8,844 bases of DNA, from the NCBI GenBank assembly GCA_035275625.1, contig DATEMK010000484.1:1-8844 (forward strand), read 5' to 3'. Below the pieces are notes generated by a model. It searched no databases. It had not been told where the DNA came from and saw nothing but the letters and a program-made list of their open reading frames with translations. Within the stretch, counting starts at the first letter, position 1. Every line of letters starts with the position of its first letter. This document shows positions 1-6,305 of the stretch, one piece after another. Origin of the DNA: DATEMK01 sp035275625. Its GTDB lineage: Bacteria > Bacteroidota > Bacteroidia > AKYH767-A > OLB10. A program made the position numbers and the translations under genes.

Positions 1-51
1 GAGTTTGTTTTCCTTTAAAAAATTGGCAAGTATTTGTTTAGCACGCTCCAT
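1..51 (-). CDS. N-terminal fragment of an unidentified protein, possibly a Fur-family regulator
   Basis: An ATG on the minus strand at 51-49 opens a frame of 17 codons (MERAKQILANFLKENKL) that continues past the left edge. It starts only 6 bases after the stop codon of the DNA glycosylase gene on the same strand, so it is the next gene of that operon. The visible residues form one charged amphipathic helix. Bacteroidota Fur-family metal or peroxide regulators often begin with a similar helix ending in 'KxxLR.T.ER', but the diagnostic part lies outside the window. Seventeen residues cannot settle the family. The existence of the gene is more certain than its name. Confidence 0.45.
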   Translation of the reverse strand, partial: MERAKQILANFLKENKL

Positions 52-57
52 TTTTAT

Positions 58-792
58 TTATTTATATAATCGCTGGCATTTCAGGCAAAAAAAACTTCTG
101 CGGTTTTTTATCCCCGTATATTTTTTAATTATTGGTTTATTACATCGCAGACACGTTTTTTTTGTATGTACAAGCCAGTGTTTTTTTAATTCAAAGTTTC
201 TTTTCCATTCAAGAAATTGGAAACTGTAATTACGGGCTTCTTCAATAAGTTTTTTAATTTTTATTGCAGGTAGTTTTCCCACACTTGATTCAGGATGCAC
301 ACGTACCCGGTACAATACTTCATTTTTAATAATATTGCCAACACCGGCAAAAATGTCCTGGTCCAATAGTGCATCACACACAAGAGTGCGCAGGCTTATT
401 TTTAATTTTGCCTGTGCCTGTGCCGGATTCCATGCAGTATTCATTACATCAGTACTCCAGTCGTAGTGAGTATTAATATCTCCTTCCAGGTACTTAATTG
501 AACAGGAATATAAATTTAATTCACCCTTTTTAAAACCGAGGTGCAGCCGAACTTTCTTACCGGTTTTTTTTTCATCAATGCGATAGCTGCCAAACATTAA
601 AAAATGTATCCTTAGTGTAAATCCTTCGAAACAAATCAGAAAGTGCTTACCCCAGCTTTTAAATGCAATCACTTTTTTATTAACTAAACGGCCCTGGTCA
701 ATCTTGCTGTTGCCACTGACCCTGGTAATTTTTTTACCTGAGAATTTTTGTACTTCTTCTTTAAGCAATATAATTGAAGGGCCTTCGGGCAT
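58..792 (-). CDS. Fpg/Nei-family DNA glycosylase / AP lyase (endonuclease VIII-like)
   Basis: This 244-residue protein should remove oxidised bases from DNA and nick the strand by beta/delta elimination (base-excision repair, cytoplasm). The start at 792 is set by the family: the mature N-terminus must be the catalytic proline, and the protein begins MPEGPS, with Pro2 as Schiff-base nucleophile and Glu3. The open frame runs on upstream to 906, but that part overlaps the end of the YihY gene and would block Pro2. Lys49 (in SWGKHF) matches the conserved lysine of the family. A helix-two-turn-helix DNA-binding domain lies at about 130-185 with GVGNIIKNE at 150-158. A C-terminal zinc finger has Cys214, Cys217, Cys236 and Cys239, with Arg231/Arg232 on the hairpin just before the second pair. 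The GVGN motif is Fpg-like while the N-terminus and overall length suit Nei-like members, so the preferred lesion (8-oxoguanine or oxidised pyrimidine) cannot be told. It lies 19 bases after the YihY gene. Confidence 0.93.
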   Translation of the reverse strand: MPEGPSIILLKEEVQKFSGKKITRVSGNSKIDQGRLVNKKVIAFKSWGKHFLICFEGFTLRIHFLMFGSYRIDEKKTGKKVRLHLGFKKGELNLYSCSIKYLEGDINTHYDWSTDVMNTAWNPAQAQAKLKISLRTLVCDALLDQDIFAGVGNIIKNEVLYRVRVHPESSVGKLPAIKIKKLIEEARNYSFQFLEWKRNFELKKHWLVHTKKTCLRCNKPIIKKYTGIKNRRSFFCLKCQRLYK

Positions 793-811
793 CAGAAATA
801 ATTTTAAGTAC

Positions 812-1711
812 TCATGCTTTACGACCGGTTTGCTTAACTGCATTTTTACCAGGAGAAACTTCACCCCCGTGGAGTTCCGCATATGCATGAGTAAATTCAG
901 CCCCATAAAAAACGATCATGGATGAATAGGATACCCACAATAAAATTAAAATCACCGATCCTGCTGCTCCATAGCCGGCAGCCGGGTCAGCTTTCCCGAA
1001 ATACAATGCAAGTGCGAATTTTCCAAGTTCAAAAAGTAATGCTGTTACAAGTGAGCCAACCCAGACGTGCCTCCATTTAATTTTGGCATCAGGAAAAAAT
1101 TTAAACATCAATGCAAATAAAAATGCAAGTATTACTAATGACAAAATAAAATTGACCACCTGCAACACCACAAGCAATGATTCAGAAAAATTTCCTGAAA
1201 GCCAGTCTCCGAATGCCGAAAGGGTTGCGGATACGACAAGAGACACGATAAGTATAAAAGCAATAGATACTATTAGCCCGAACGAAAATAAACGAACCCT
1301 GATAACACTCCAGATACCCGATTTGGATTCATCCGCTTTTACTTCCCAGATAATGTTCAGCGATTTTTGAAATTGTGCAAACACGCCTGTTGCTCCCACT
1401 AAAATTGTAATGACTCCGATTATTGTTGCCCAAACAGAATTTTTTGATTCGCTTGCCGTTGCTATCATATCCTGAATCTGTCTGGCAGTATCAGCACCAA
1501 GCGTTGAAGAAATTTGAGATGCAACATGATTATTTACTGCATCCCTGCCGAAAAAAAATCCGGCAAGCGTAATAATAACCACCAGCAAGCCGGGTAATGA
1601 AAAAATAGCATAATAGGCTATTACGGCACTTTCTTTGAACGGATCTTTTGACCACCACTTTTTGAAAGCTGCTTTTAATGCCAACCATGAATTCTTAAAT
1701 TTTAAATTCAT
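812..1711 (-). CDS. YihY/BrkB-family inner-membrane protein
   Basis: A 299-residue polytopic membrane protein with about six hydrophobic segments, near residues 28-55, 94-114, 138-165, 178-206, 216-238 and 248-272. The short lysine-rich N-terminus precedes the family motif around DPFKESAVIAYYAIFSLPG (24-41). The C-terminal half holds the other hallmarks of the family: a FFPDAKIKW loop (205-213), a glycine- and alanine-rich segment around YGAAGS (247-252), and FYGAEFTHAY (268-277). The family was once annotated as ribonuclease BN, which is wrong, and as virulence factor BrkB. Its real role, perhaps transport or envelope integrity, is not established. Length is normal for the family. The ATG at 1711 is the only sensible start. 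The gene sits second in a minus-strand operon, 41 bases after the DUF72 gene. Confidence 0.93.
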   Translation of the reverse strand: MNLKFKNSWLALKAAFKKWWSKDPFKESAVIAYYAIFSLPGLLVVIITLAGFFFGRDAVNNHVASQISSTLGADTARQIQDMIATASESKNSVWATIIGVITILVGATGVFAQFQKSLNIIWEVKADESKSGIWSVIRVRLFSFGLIVSIAFILIVSLVVSATLSAFGDWLSGNFSESLLVVLQVVNFILSLVILAFLFALMFKFFPDAKIKWRHVWVGSLVTALLFELGKFALALYFGKADPAAGYGAAGSVILILLWVSYSSMIVFYGAEFTHAYAELHGGEVSPGKNAVKQTGRKA

Positions 1712-1752
1712 AAAGATCTATTGTTTGCTTCATTAGAATTAAAAACTTGTGC

Positions 1753-2550
1753 CTATGCGGATTTTTCTTTACGGATATTTTTTAACCTGGCTTTGCTATA
1801 AATTAATCTGTTCAGAAATTCTGAATTTTTAAATGCGTCCCCCATAGTATTATTAAAATAAACATACACGGTTTTGCCCTCCCCTATCCATTCCTTTATA
1901 TAGCCTGCATATTCAGATAAAAAGTCGTCTGAATAGCTGTCACGGTAGTTTCCTGAAGGTCCGTGAAAGCGTATATAAATAAAATCGACAGGATGGTTTA
2001 TCCGGGGAGTTGCTGATTTAGGAATATCCTGAATCACCATTGTCGCTTTATAAAACTCTAAAAGGTCATAAACATCTTCGTGATACCATGATCTGTTTCG
2101 AAATTCAACGGCAACATTCCAGGGATCTTTGATGTTTATTTTACTAACACATTTCAAAAGCTTCTCTAATTGTCCGATATTTCCTCTTCCTGAACCTGGG
2201 GGAAATTGGATAAGCAAACATCCTTTTTTATCTTTTGCATTATTAACAGATTTAAAAAAAAACTCCACATCTGACTTTTTAAAATCAAGATCTTTAGTAT
2301 GCGTAATTCCCTTCCATAGCTTGAAAGTAAATTTGAAATTTTCATTGACAGAATTTACCCATTTGCTTACTGTTGCGGCCATCGGTATTTTATAAAAAGA
2401 ACTGTTAATTTCTATACTATTAAAAAAAGTGGCGTAATACGTCAGGCGGCTTACATCCCGGTAGGGCGCAGGAAAAAGATATTTGGGTATTGGAAGTACT
2501 AATCCGCTTATACCTGAATAAAAAGAAGTGTGTAGATTTCGAATTTCCAT
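1753..2550 (-). CDS. DUF72 domain-containing TIM-barrel protein
   Basis: A 265-residue soluble protein of the DUF72 (YecE-like) family, which adopts a TIM-barrel fold and has no proven reaction. Hallmarks in order: SGLVLP (15-20), the FFNSIEINSSFYKIP block (42-56), a FTFKLWKGITH strand and loop (74-84), a VAVEFRNRSWY block in the middle, an FIYIRFHGPSGNY block, and VYVYFNNTMGDA near the C-terminus, all typical of the family. I place the start at the ATG at 2550 (MEIRN). The frame stays open to a TTG at 2571, but the extra residues are not family-like and TTG is a poorer start. It is the first gene of the minus-strand operon; the nearest promoter-like site upstream (CAACTTTG, one mismatch to TAnnTTTG) is weak. 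A short lysine-rich tail (IRKEKSA) ends the protein. Confidence 0.92.
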   Translation of the reverse strand: MEIRNLHTSFYSGISGLVLPIPKYLFPAPYRDVSRLTYYATFFNSIEINSSFYKIPMAATVSKWVNSVNENFKFTFKLWKGITHTKDLDFKKSDVEFFFKSVNNAKDKKGCLLIQFPPGSGRGNIGQLEKLLKCVSKINIKDPWNVAVEFRNRSWYHEDVYDLLEFYKATMVIQDIPKSATPRINHPVDFIYIRFHGPSGNYRDSYSDDFLSEYAGYIKEWIGEGKTVYVYFNNTMGDAFKNSEFLNRLIYSKARLKNIRKEKSA

Positions 2551-2854
2551 TATGCCATGCCCATTAGCCAAAGTTGAAAGAAGCCCCCTTATGATTAAAC
2601 AAAAGCAGCTTAGTGATTTTCTTTCAAATATTTCTTTTAGTCAGAAAGAAATACGGTTGAATTTATTTTTCTGTTTCTTCTTCCTCTTCTGCCGCCTGAA
2701 CATTAATTGCAGAAATTGCCGCTTCCGTTGATCTTTTAATCCAGGATTCTTACTATAAAAATGTTGTGCCACAAGAAAACATAGAAAAAGGAGCTGGCAT
2801 TATTATTTAATGAAAGACAAAAATTAAATTATCAGCTTAAAATATATATATACT
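2551..2854. other. Intergenic region between divergent operons
   Basis: This 304-base gap separates the minus-strand DUF72 operon from the plus-strand DUF6496 gene, so it should hold both promoters. No clear TAnnTTTG element is visible in either direction. The part at 2831-2854 before the DUF6496 start is almost pure A/T. A sequence AAGGAG at 2788-2793 looks like a Shine-Dalgarno but leads only to a five-codon frame (2810-2827). On the minus strand, 2663-2749 shows coding-like composition ending in a glutamate-rich tail and may be a remnant of a lost gene (see findings). Confidence 0.6.
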
Positions 2855-3049
2855 ATGGCAAAGACATCAAAAAAAGCACAGAGCAAAGTAAAAAAAGTCA
2901 TGCATGAATATAAGCATGGAGTACTAAAATCAGGAAAGGGCGGCAAAGGCGGCAAAGTCAAAAGCCGCAAGCAGGCAATAGCAATTGGATTGAGTGAAGC
3001 TCGAAAAGCCGGAGCTAAAGTTGCAAAGAAAGAAAGTTCAAAAAAATAA
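2855..3049 (+). CDS. DUF6496 family small basic protein
   Basis: A 64-residue, strongly basic protein (about one third lysine or arginine) without hydrophobic segments or cysteines. The first half is MAKTSKKAQSKVKKVMHEYK, followed by a glycine/lysine-rich linker (KGGKGGK, about residues 29-35) encoded by a short direct repeat of GGCAAA. The C-terminal half carries SRKQAIAIGLSEARKAGAK (37-55), the signature I associate with DUF6496. The charge and length suggest nucleic-acid binding or a nucleoid-linked role, but that is inference. The start at 2855 is the only ATG in place; no Shine-Dalgarno precedes it, and the upstream bases are nearly all A/T. The SemiSWEET gene follows after 26 bases on the same strand, so the two are probably co-transcribed. 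Confidence 0.88.
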   Translation: MAKTSKKAQSKVKKVMHEYKHGVLKSGKGGKGGKVKSRKQAIAIGLSEARKAGAKVAKKESSKK

Positions 3050-3075
3050 ATTTAAAAAATTTTTAACTGCCTATT

Positions 3076-3339
3076 ATGATGAGCCTGGTAACCATAGTAG
3101 GAATTTCGGCCAGCGTATTAACATCAATCTCATCAATTCCCCAGCTATTAAAACTTATTAAGGAAAAGAAGGCAGAAGATATTTCATTAAAAATGTTTTT
3201 GGTATTGCTGACAGGCTTGGGCTTGTGGATCTATTATGGATCCTTAAAAAAGGATTGGATTCTCATTATTGCCAATTCATTTTCATTTGTTTTAAACCTG
3301 GCAGTTATTATCCTGGCATTTATATTCAAAAAAAAATAA
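3076..3339 (+). CDS. SemiSWEET sugar transporter (PQ-loop, three-helix)
   Basis: An 87-residue membrane protein with three hydrophobic helices (about 4-28, 37-57 and 61-84), the length of bacterial SemiSWEETs. These act as homodimers that move sugars such as sucrose or glucose through the inner membrane down their gradient. The PQ motif is at Pro22-Gln23 in SSIPQLLKLIKEKKAEDIS, with the usual basic loop and 'aDIS' start of helix 2. Trp51 and Asn67, 16 residues apart, match the pocket tryptophan and asparagine of characterised SemiSWEETs. Two adjacent ATG codons (3076 and 3079) could both serve as start; the choice changes one residue. The protein ends in a lysine run. No terminator with a T-run follows directly; the hairpin at 3481-3503 could stop this transcript as well as the tRNA. 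Confidence 0.93.
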   Translation: MMSLVTIVGISASVLTSISSIPQLLKLIKEKKAEDISLKMFLVLLTGLGLWIYYGSLKKDWILIIANSFSFVLNLAVIILAFIFKKK

Positions 3340-3480
3340 TCAGAATAAAGTTAATTGAAGTGACTTGCGTTTTGGTTTTTCAGTTCTGCCAAATACTGTC
3401 CGTCTTCTGCCTGGATTTCTCCAACGGCTTTCTCCGAAGTTAATACATCCGAAAGGAGTGCGTCTACCGATAAAAATATG

Positions 3481-3503
3481 AAACCCCGCAAAAAGCGGGG
3501 TTT
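3481..3503 (-). terminator. Rho-independent terminator of tRNA-Pro
   Basis: A perfect 9-bp stem (AAACCCCGC with GCGGGGTTT) closes a 5-base loop, starting 8 bases after the 3' end of the tRNA. Read on the minus strand, the stem runs into TTT, then CATATTTTT. On the plus strand the tail is TTTCCCTCTT, which is weaker. It may work both ways, since the SemiSWEET gene converges on it. Confidence 0.85.
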
Positions 3504-3511
3504 CCCTCTTG

Positions 3512-3585
3512 TCGGGGCGACTGGATTCGAACCAGCGACCACTTGCACCCCATGCAAGTGCGCTACCGGGCTGCGCTACGCCCCG
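3512..3585 (-). tRNA. tRNA-Pro (anticodon GGG)
   Basis: A full 74-base cloverleaf on the minus strand. The acceptor stem CGGGGCG pairs perfectly with CGCCCCG, and the C1-G72 pair is typical of proline tRNAs. The D arm is GCGC/GCGC around AGCCCGGTA. The anticodon stem CTTGC/GCAAG holds the loop ATGGGGT, giving anticodon GGG with G37. The variable loop has 5 bases, and the T arm GCTGG/CCAGT holds TTCGAAT. The discriminator is A at 3512, and the following bases are CAAG, so the CCA tail is not encoded and must be added. The anticodon loop region CATGGGGTG matches that of E. coli tRNA-Pro(GGG) as I recall it. It decodes CCC and CCU. Confidence 0.97.
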
Positions 3586-3712
3586 AACAAATTTTCTTTC
3601 AAGCCCCGGTTTGAGTCTTCACAAACCGGATTTTGTGCTGTTCGGAGTGTTGATTATTTTTACAATAATCTTCCTTGCATGTCGTGGTGAGCACCACCTC
3701 CGACAAGGGGCG
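3586..3712 (-). other. Hairpin-rich leader upstream of tRNA-Pro
   Basis: Between the -7 element at 3713-3720 and the tRNA lie about 120 bases with three predicted hairpins. The first, within 3673-3708, combines a GTGGT/ACCAC stem around loop GAGC with outer pairing of TGTC with GACA. The second, at 3652-3670, is a perfect 7-bp stem GATTATT/AATAATC with a 5-base loop. The third, at 3606-3629, is a perfect 8-bp stem CCGGTTTG/CAAACCGG with an 8-base loop. It may be a processed tRNA leader or hold a separate small RNA; nothing identifies a known RNA family. Confidence 0.4.
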
Positions 3713-3720
3713 CAAAAGTA
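3713..3720 (-). promoter_or_regulatory. -7 promoter element for tRNA-Pro
   Basis: On the minus strand this reads TACTTTTG, followed by CGCCCC. It matches the Bacteroidota -7 consensus TAnnTTTG. No TTG is seen at the expected -33 spacing; the region there is TTTAAAC-rich. Transcription would begin near 3706, about 120 bases before the tRNA. Confidence 0.55.
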
Positions 3721-3728
3721 TGAAAATT

Positions 3729-3786
3729 GTTTAAAGTTTAAATTACTTTCTTTCTTAGCCGTCCCGGCCAACTTTAAACTTTAAAC
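3729..3786. repeat. 14-bp perfect inverted repeat made of doubled heptamers
   Basis: The left arm at 3729-3742 is GTTTAAAGTTTAAA (two copies of GTTTAAA). The right arm at 3773-3786 is its exact reverse complement, TTTAAACTTTAAAC. The 30-base spacer includes a small GCCG/CGGC hairpin. It lies between the divergent promoters of tRNA-Pro and the TonB receptor gene. No T-run typical of a terminator follows either arm, so it might be a bidirectional stop, an operator, or only a small local duplication. Confidence 0.6.
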
Positions 3787-3825
3787 CTTACCTGTCCCGT
3801 ATTTATCGGGAAACCTTAAACTCTA

Positions 3826-3856
3826 TTGCACTTTCCCTTGCACTTGCATAGTTTTG
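3826..3856 (+). promoter_or_regulatory. Bacteroidota-type promoter of the TonB receptor gene
   Basis: TTG at 3826-3828 and TAGTTTTG at 3849-3856 are separated by 20 bases, a good match to the Bacteroidota -33/-7 promoter (TTG, then TAnnTTTG). Transcription should start near 3863, only about 14 bases before the ATG at 3877. This rules out the upstream in-frame TTG at 3826 as a start codon, because it would be the -33 element itself. Confidence 0.7.
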
Positions 3857-3876
3857 CAGCCGATTCAAATACTTTT

Positions 3877-6300
3877 ATGTACAAAAAAATTGTTTTGCAG
3901 TGCTTATTTATTTTTATAAGCCTTCCAGGATTTTCTCAGAACAAATTTACCATCAGCGGTTATGTGAAAGATTCGACAACAGGAGAATTTCTCATTGGCA
4001 CCAATGTTTATATCAAAGAGCTTTTAAAAGGAGAGCAAACCAATCAATATGGTTTTTATTCAATCACCGTAAACGAAGGAAATTATACGGTTGTTTTTTC
4101 TTATGTTGGTTACCGGGAAAAAAACATCCCGGTTGAATTAAATAAAAACGTCCGGATCAATGCTGAAATGGCCAGCACTGCAATTGAAACAAAAGAAGTA
4201 GAAATTGTAGGAGAGAAAAAAGATAAAAATGTGCAAAATGCACAGATGGGTAAAATTGAACTGGACGTGGAGAAAATAAAATCCCTTCCTACTTTTCTCG
4301 GTGAAGTGGATATCCTGAAAGCCATCCAGCTTTTGCCCGGTGTGCAGGCGGCCGGTGAAGGGAACTCGGGGTTCTATGTTCGTGGCGGAGGTCCTGATCA
4401 GAATTTGATTTTGCTTGATGAAGCCGTTGTTTATAATCCTGCGCATCTGTTTGGTTTTTTTTCTGTATTCAACGCTGATGCAGTTAAAAACATTTCATTG
4501 ATAAAAGGCGGAATGCCTGCGAACTATGGCGGAAGGCTTGCTTCTGTCCTTGACATCAGCATGAAAGAAGGAAACAGCAAAGGCCTGCACGTTAATGGCG
4601 GAATCGGGTATGTGGCATCCCGCTTAACTATTGAAGGTCCTCTTAAAAAAGATACCAGCTCATTTATTATTTCTGCACGAAGAACTTTTATTGACCTTTT
4701 TCTTCGTCCGCCATTTATCAAAAAAGGGTCAAACGCAGAAGGGAACAGCTATTATTTCTACGATCTCAATGCAAAAATAAATTACCGTTTGTCTGATAAG
4801 GACCGTTTATTCTTAAGCGGTTATTTCGGTCGTGATGTATTCAGCTTCAGCAATGCCGAAGCCGGGTTTAAAGTGGACATTCCGTGGGGAAATGCTACCG
4901 GGTCCCTTCGCTGGAACCATCTTTTCAGCGGCAAAATGTTTTTAAATACTTCATTGATCTTTACCGATTACAATTTTTCTTTCGGAGCCTCGCAGCAGGA
5001 ATTTGACTTTAAAATATTCTCCGGGATAAAAGATTACAATGCCAAAATTGACTTTGATTATTTTCCATCCATCAGGCATCATGTTAAGTTCGGGGCAAAT
5101 TATACCTACCACATTTTCACTCCTACCAATGCAAGCGCCCGTTCAGGAGACGTTGTGTTTGATTTAGGCGATATCGTAAAATTTTATGCGCATGACATTG
5201 CTGTGTACATTAATGATGATTTTGATATATCAGATAAGCTGTCCGTAAATTATGGCTTGCGTTATTCTTTATTTGAACACATCGGCCCGTTTAACCGTTA
5301 TATTCTTGATAATTTAGGAAGGGATATTGTGGACACTATTTCTTATAAGAGGGGAGAAAAAGTGGCATTCTATAATCACATCGAACCACGGATTTCTGTG
5401 AAATATTCCCTGGGTCTTCAATCTTCCCTTAAAGCAGCTTACACGCAGAATTATCAATATATCCATCTTGCTTCAGTTGGTTCTGTTTCACTGCCGACTG
5501 ATGTCTGGGTTCCAAGTTCTGATCGCGTAAAGCCCCAATTCGGAACACAATATGCTTTGGGTTATTTTAAAAACTATAAGAACAACATGTACGAGACTTC
5601 CATTGAAGTATATTACAAGGAAATGAAAAACCAGATTGAATACAGCGATGGCCATCAGCCGGACCAGGATATAAGAAATAATACTGATAACAGTTTTGTT
5701 TTCGGAAAAGGCTGGTCGTATGGAGCGGAATTTTTTCTGAAAAAAGCGGAAGGAAAATTCACCGGATGGATCGGCTATACCGTTGCGTGGACAAAAAGAA
5801 ATTTTCCTGATCTGAATAAAGGAAATACTTTTCCGGCAAAGTATGACCGCAGGCATGATGTTTCTATTGTTTTCACTTTTGATATTTCGTCAAGATGGAC
5901 CCTGGGAGCCACCTGGATATATGCAACAGGAAATGCCCTGACATTGCCCGAAAGCCGGTACTTTTTATTAGGTCCTACTGATTTAACACAGTTCCTGAAC
6001 CAGACATCCATTGATCCGTCAGCTTTCGGAGGGCTGTATAATGAGTCAGGCGCGCGCAATTCTTTCCGGCAGAAAGCTTACCACCGCCTGGATGTTTCCG
6101 CCACTTTAAAAGGCAAGAAGCGAAAGAAATTTGAATCGAGCTGGAATTTCTCCATATTCAATGTATATAACCGTTACAATCCTTATTTTATTTATTTCAA
6201 TGATTATGTAAATAAAAATACAGGGGAGTTTACGATACAGGCTAAACAGGTTTCGCTGTTCCCTATTCTTCCGTCAATAACATATAATTTTAAATTTTGA
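3877..6300 (+). CDS. TonB-dependent receptor with carboxypeptidase-regulatory-like domain
   Basis: An 807-residue outer-membrane receptor that should import a ligand with energy from TonB-ExbBD. It starts with a signal peptide (MYKKIVLQCLFIFISLPGFSQ, cleavage near residue 21). Next is a CarboxypepD_reg-like beta-sandwich domain (about 23-105, ISGYVKDSTTGEFLIG to FSYVGYREKNI), then a linker and the plug domain (about 138-240) with LKAIQLLPGVQ, GFYVRGGGPDQNLILLDE and GGMPANYGGRLASVLDI. The rest is the beta-barrel, ending in ITYNFKF, whose terminal Phe suits the BAM assembly signal. The start at 3877 is chosen because the signal peptide follows at once and a promoter lies just upstream. No SusD-like gene is adjacent; the partner is the DUF4249 lipoprotein downstream, a pairing common in Bacteroidota. 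The ligand cannot be read from the sequence. The gene is complete with no frameshift. Confidence 0.95.
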   Translation: MYKKIVLQCLFIFISLPGFSQNKFTISGYVKDSTTGEFLIGTNVYIKELLKGEQTNQYGFYSITVNEGNYTVVFSYVGYREKNIPVELNKNVRINAEMASTAIETKEVEIVGEKKDKNVQNAQMGKIELDVEKIKSLPTFLGEVDILKAIQLLPGVQAAGEGNSGFYVRGGGPDQNLILLDEAVVYNPAHLFGFFSVFNADAVKNISLIKGGMPANYGGRLASVLDISMKEGNSKGLHVNGGIGYVASRLTIEGPLKKDTSSFIISARRTFIDLFLRPPFIKKGSNAEGNSYYFYDLNAKINYRLSDKDRLFLSGYFGRDVFSFSNAEAGFKVDIPWGNATGSLRWNHLFSGKMFLNTSLIFTDYNFSFGASQQEFDFKIFSGIKDYNAKIDFDYFPSIRHHVKFGANYTYHIFTPTNASARSGDVVFDLGDIVKFYAHDIAVYINDDFDISDKLSVNYGLRYSLFEHIGPFNRYILDNLGRDIVDTISYKRGEKVAFYNHIEPRISVKYSLGLQSSLKAAYTQNYQYIHLASVGSVSLPTDVWVPSSDRVKPQFGTQYALGYFKNYKNNMYETSIEVYYKEMKNQIEYSDGHQPDQDIRNNTDNSFVFGKGWSYGAEFFLKKAEGKFTGWIGYTVAWTKRNFPDLNKGNTFPAKYDRRHDVSIVFTFDISSRWTLGATWIYATGNALTLPESRYFLLGPTDLTQFLNQTSIDPSAFGGLYNESGARNSFRQKAYHRLDVSATLKGKKRKKFESSWNFSIFNVYNRYNPYFIYFNDYVNKNTGEFTIQAKQVSLFPILPSITYNFKF

Positions 6301-6305
6301 TTTAA

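Noticed and set aside
5..229. Plus-strand frame at the left edge
   Set aside because: It is antisense to the glycosylase zinc-finger region and has no recognisable features.
793..906. N-terminal extension of the glycosylase
   Set aside because: It overlaps the YihY gene and would prevent Pro2 from acting as nucleophile.
2788..2827. Leader peptide with an AAGGAG ribosome site (MKDKN)
   Set aside because: The spacing is too long (about 16 bases) and the peptide has no regulatory feature such as repeated codons or an attenuator hairpin.
3481..3585. Attachment site of an integrated element at the 3' end of tRNA-Pro
   Set aside because: No second copy of the tRNA 3' end and no integrase gene are visible in the window.
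3599..3694. 31-residue minus-strand frame in the tRNA leader with a C-x4-C-x4-H-x3-H pattern and an upstream GGAGG
   Set aside because: The GGAGG lies only 2 bases before the GTG start, and the region is better explained as structured leader RNA. The cysteine/histidine spacing is probably chance.
3478..3784. Two plus-strand open frames across the tRNA region (with GATGFEPATT and RLDSNQRPLAP peptides)
   Set aside because: They are antisense translations of tRNA-Pro. The peptides GATGFEPA and LDSNQRP are classic false proteins derived from tRNA genes.
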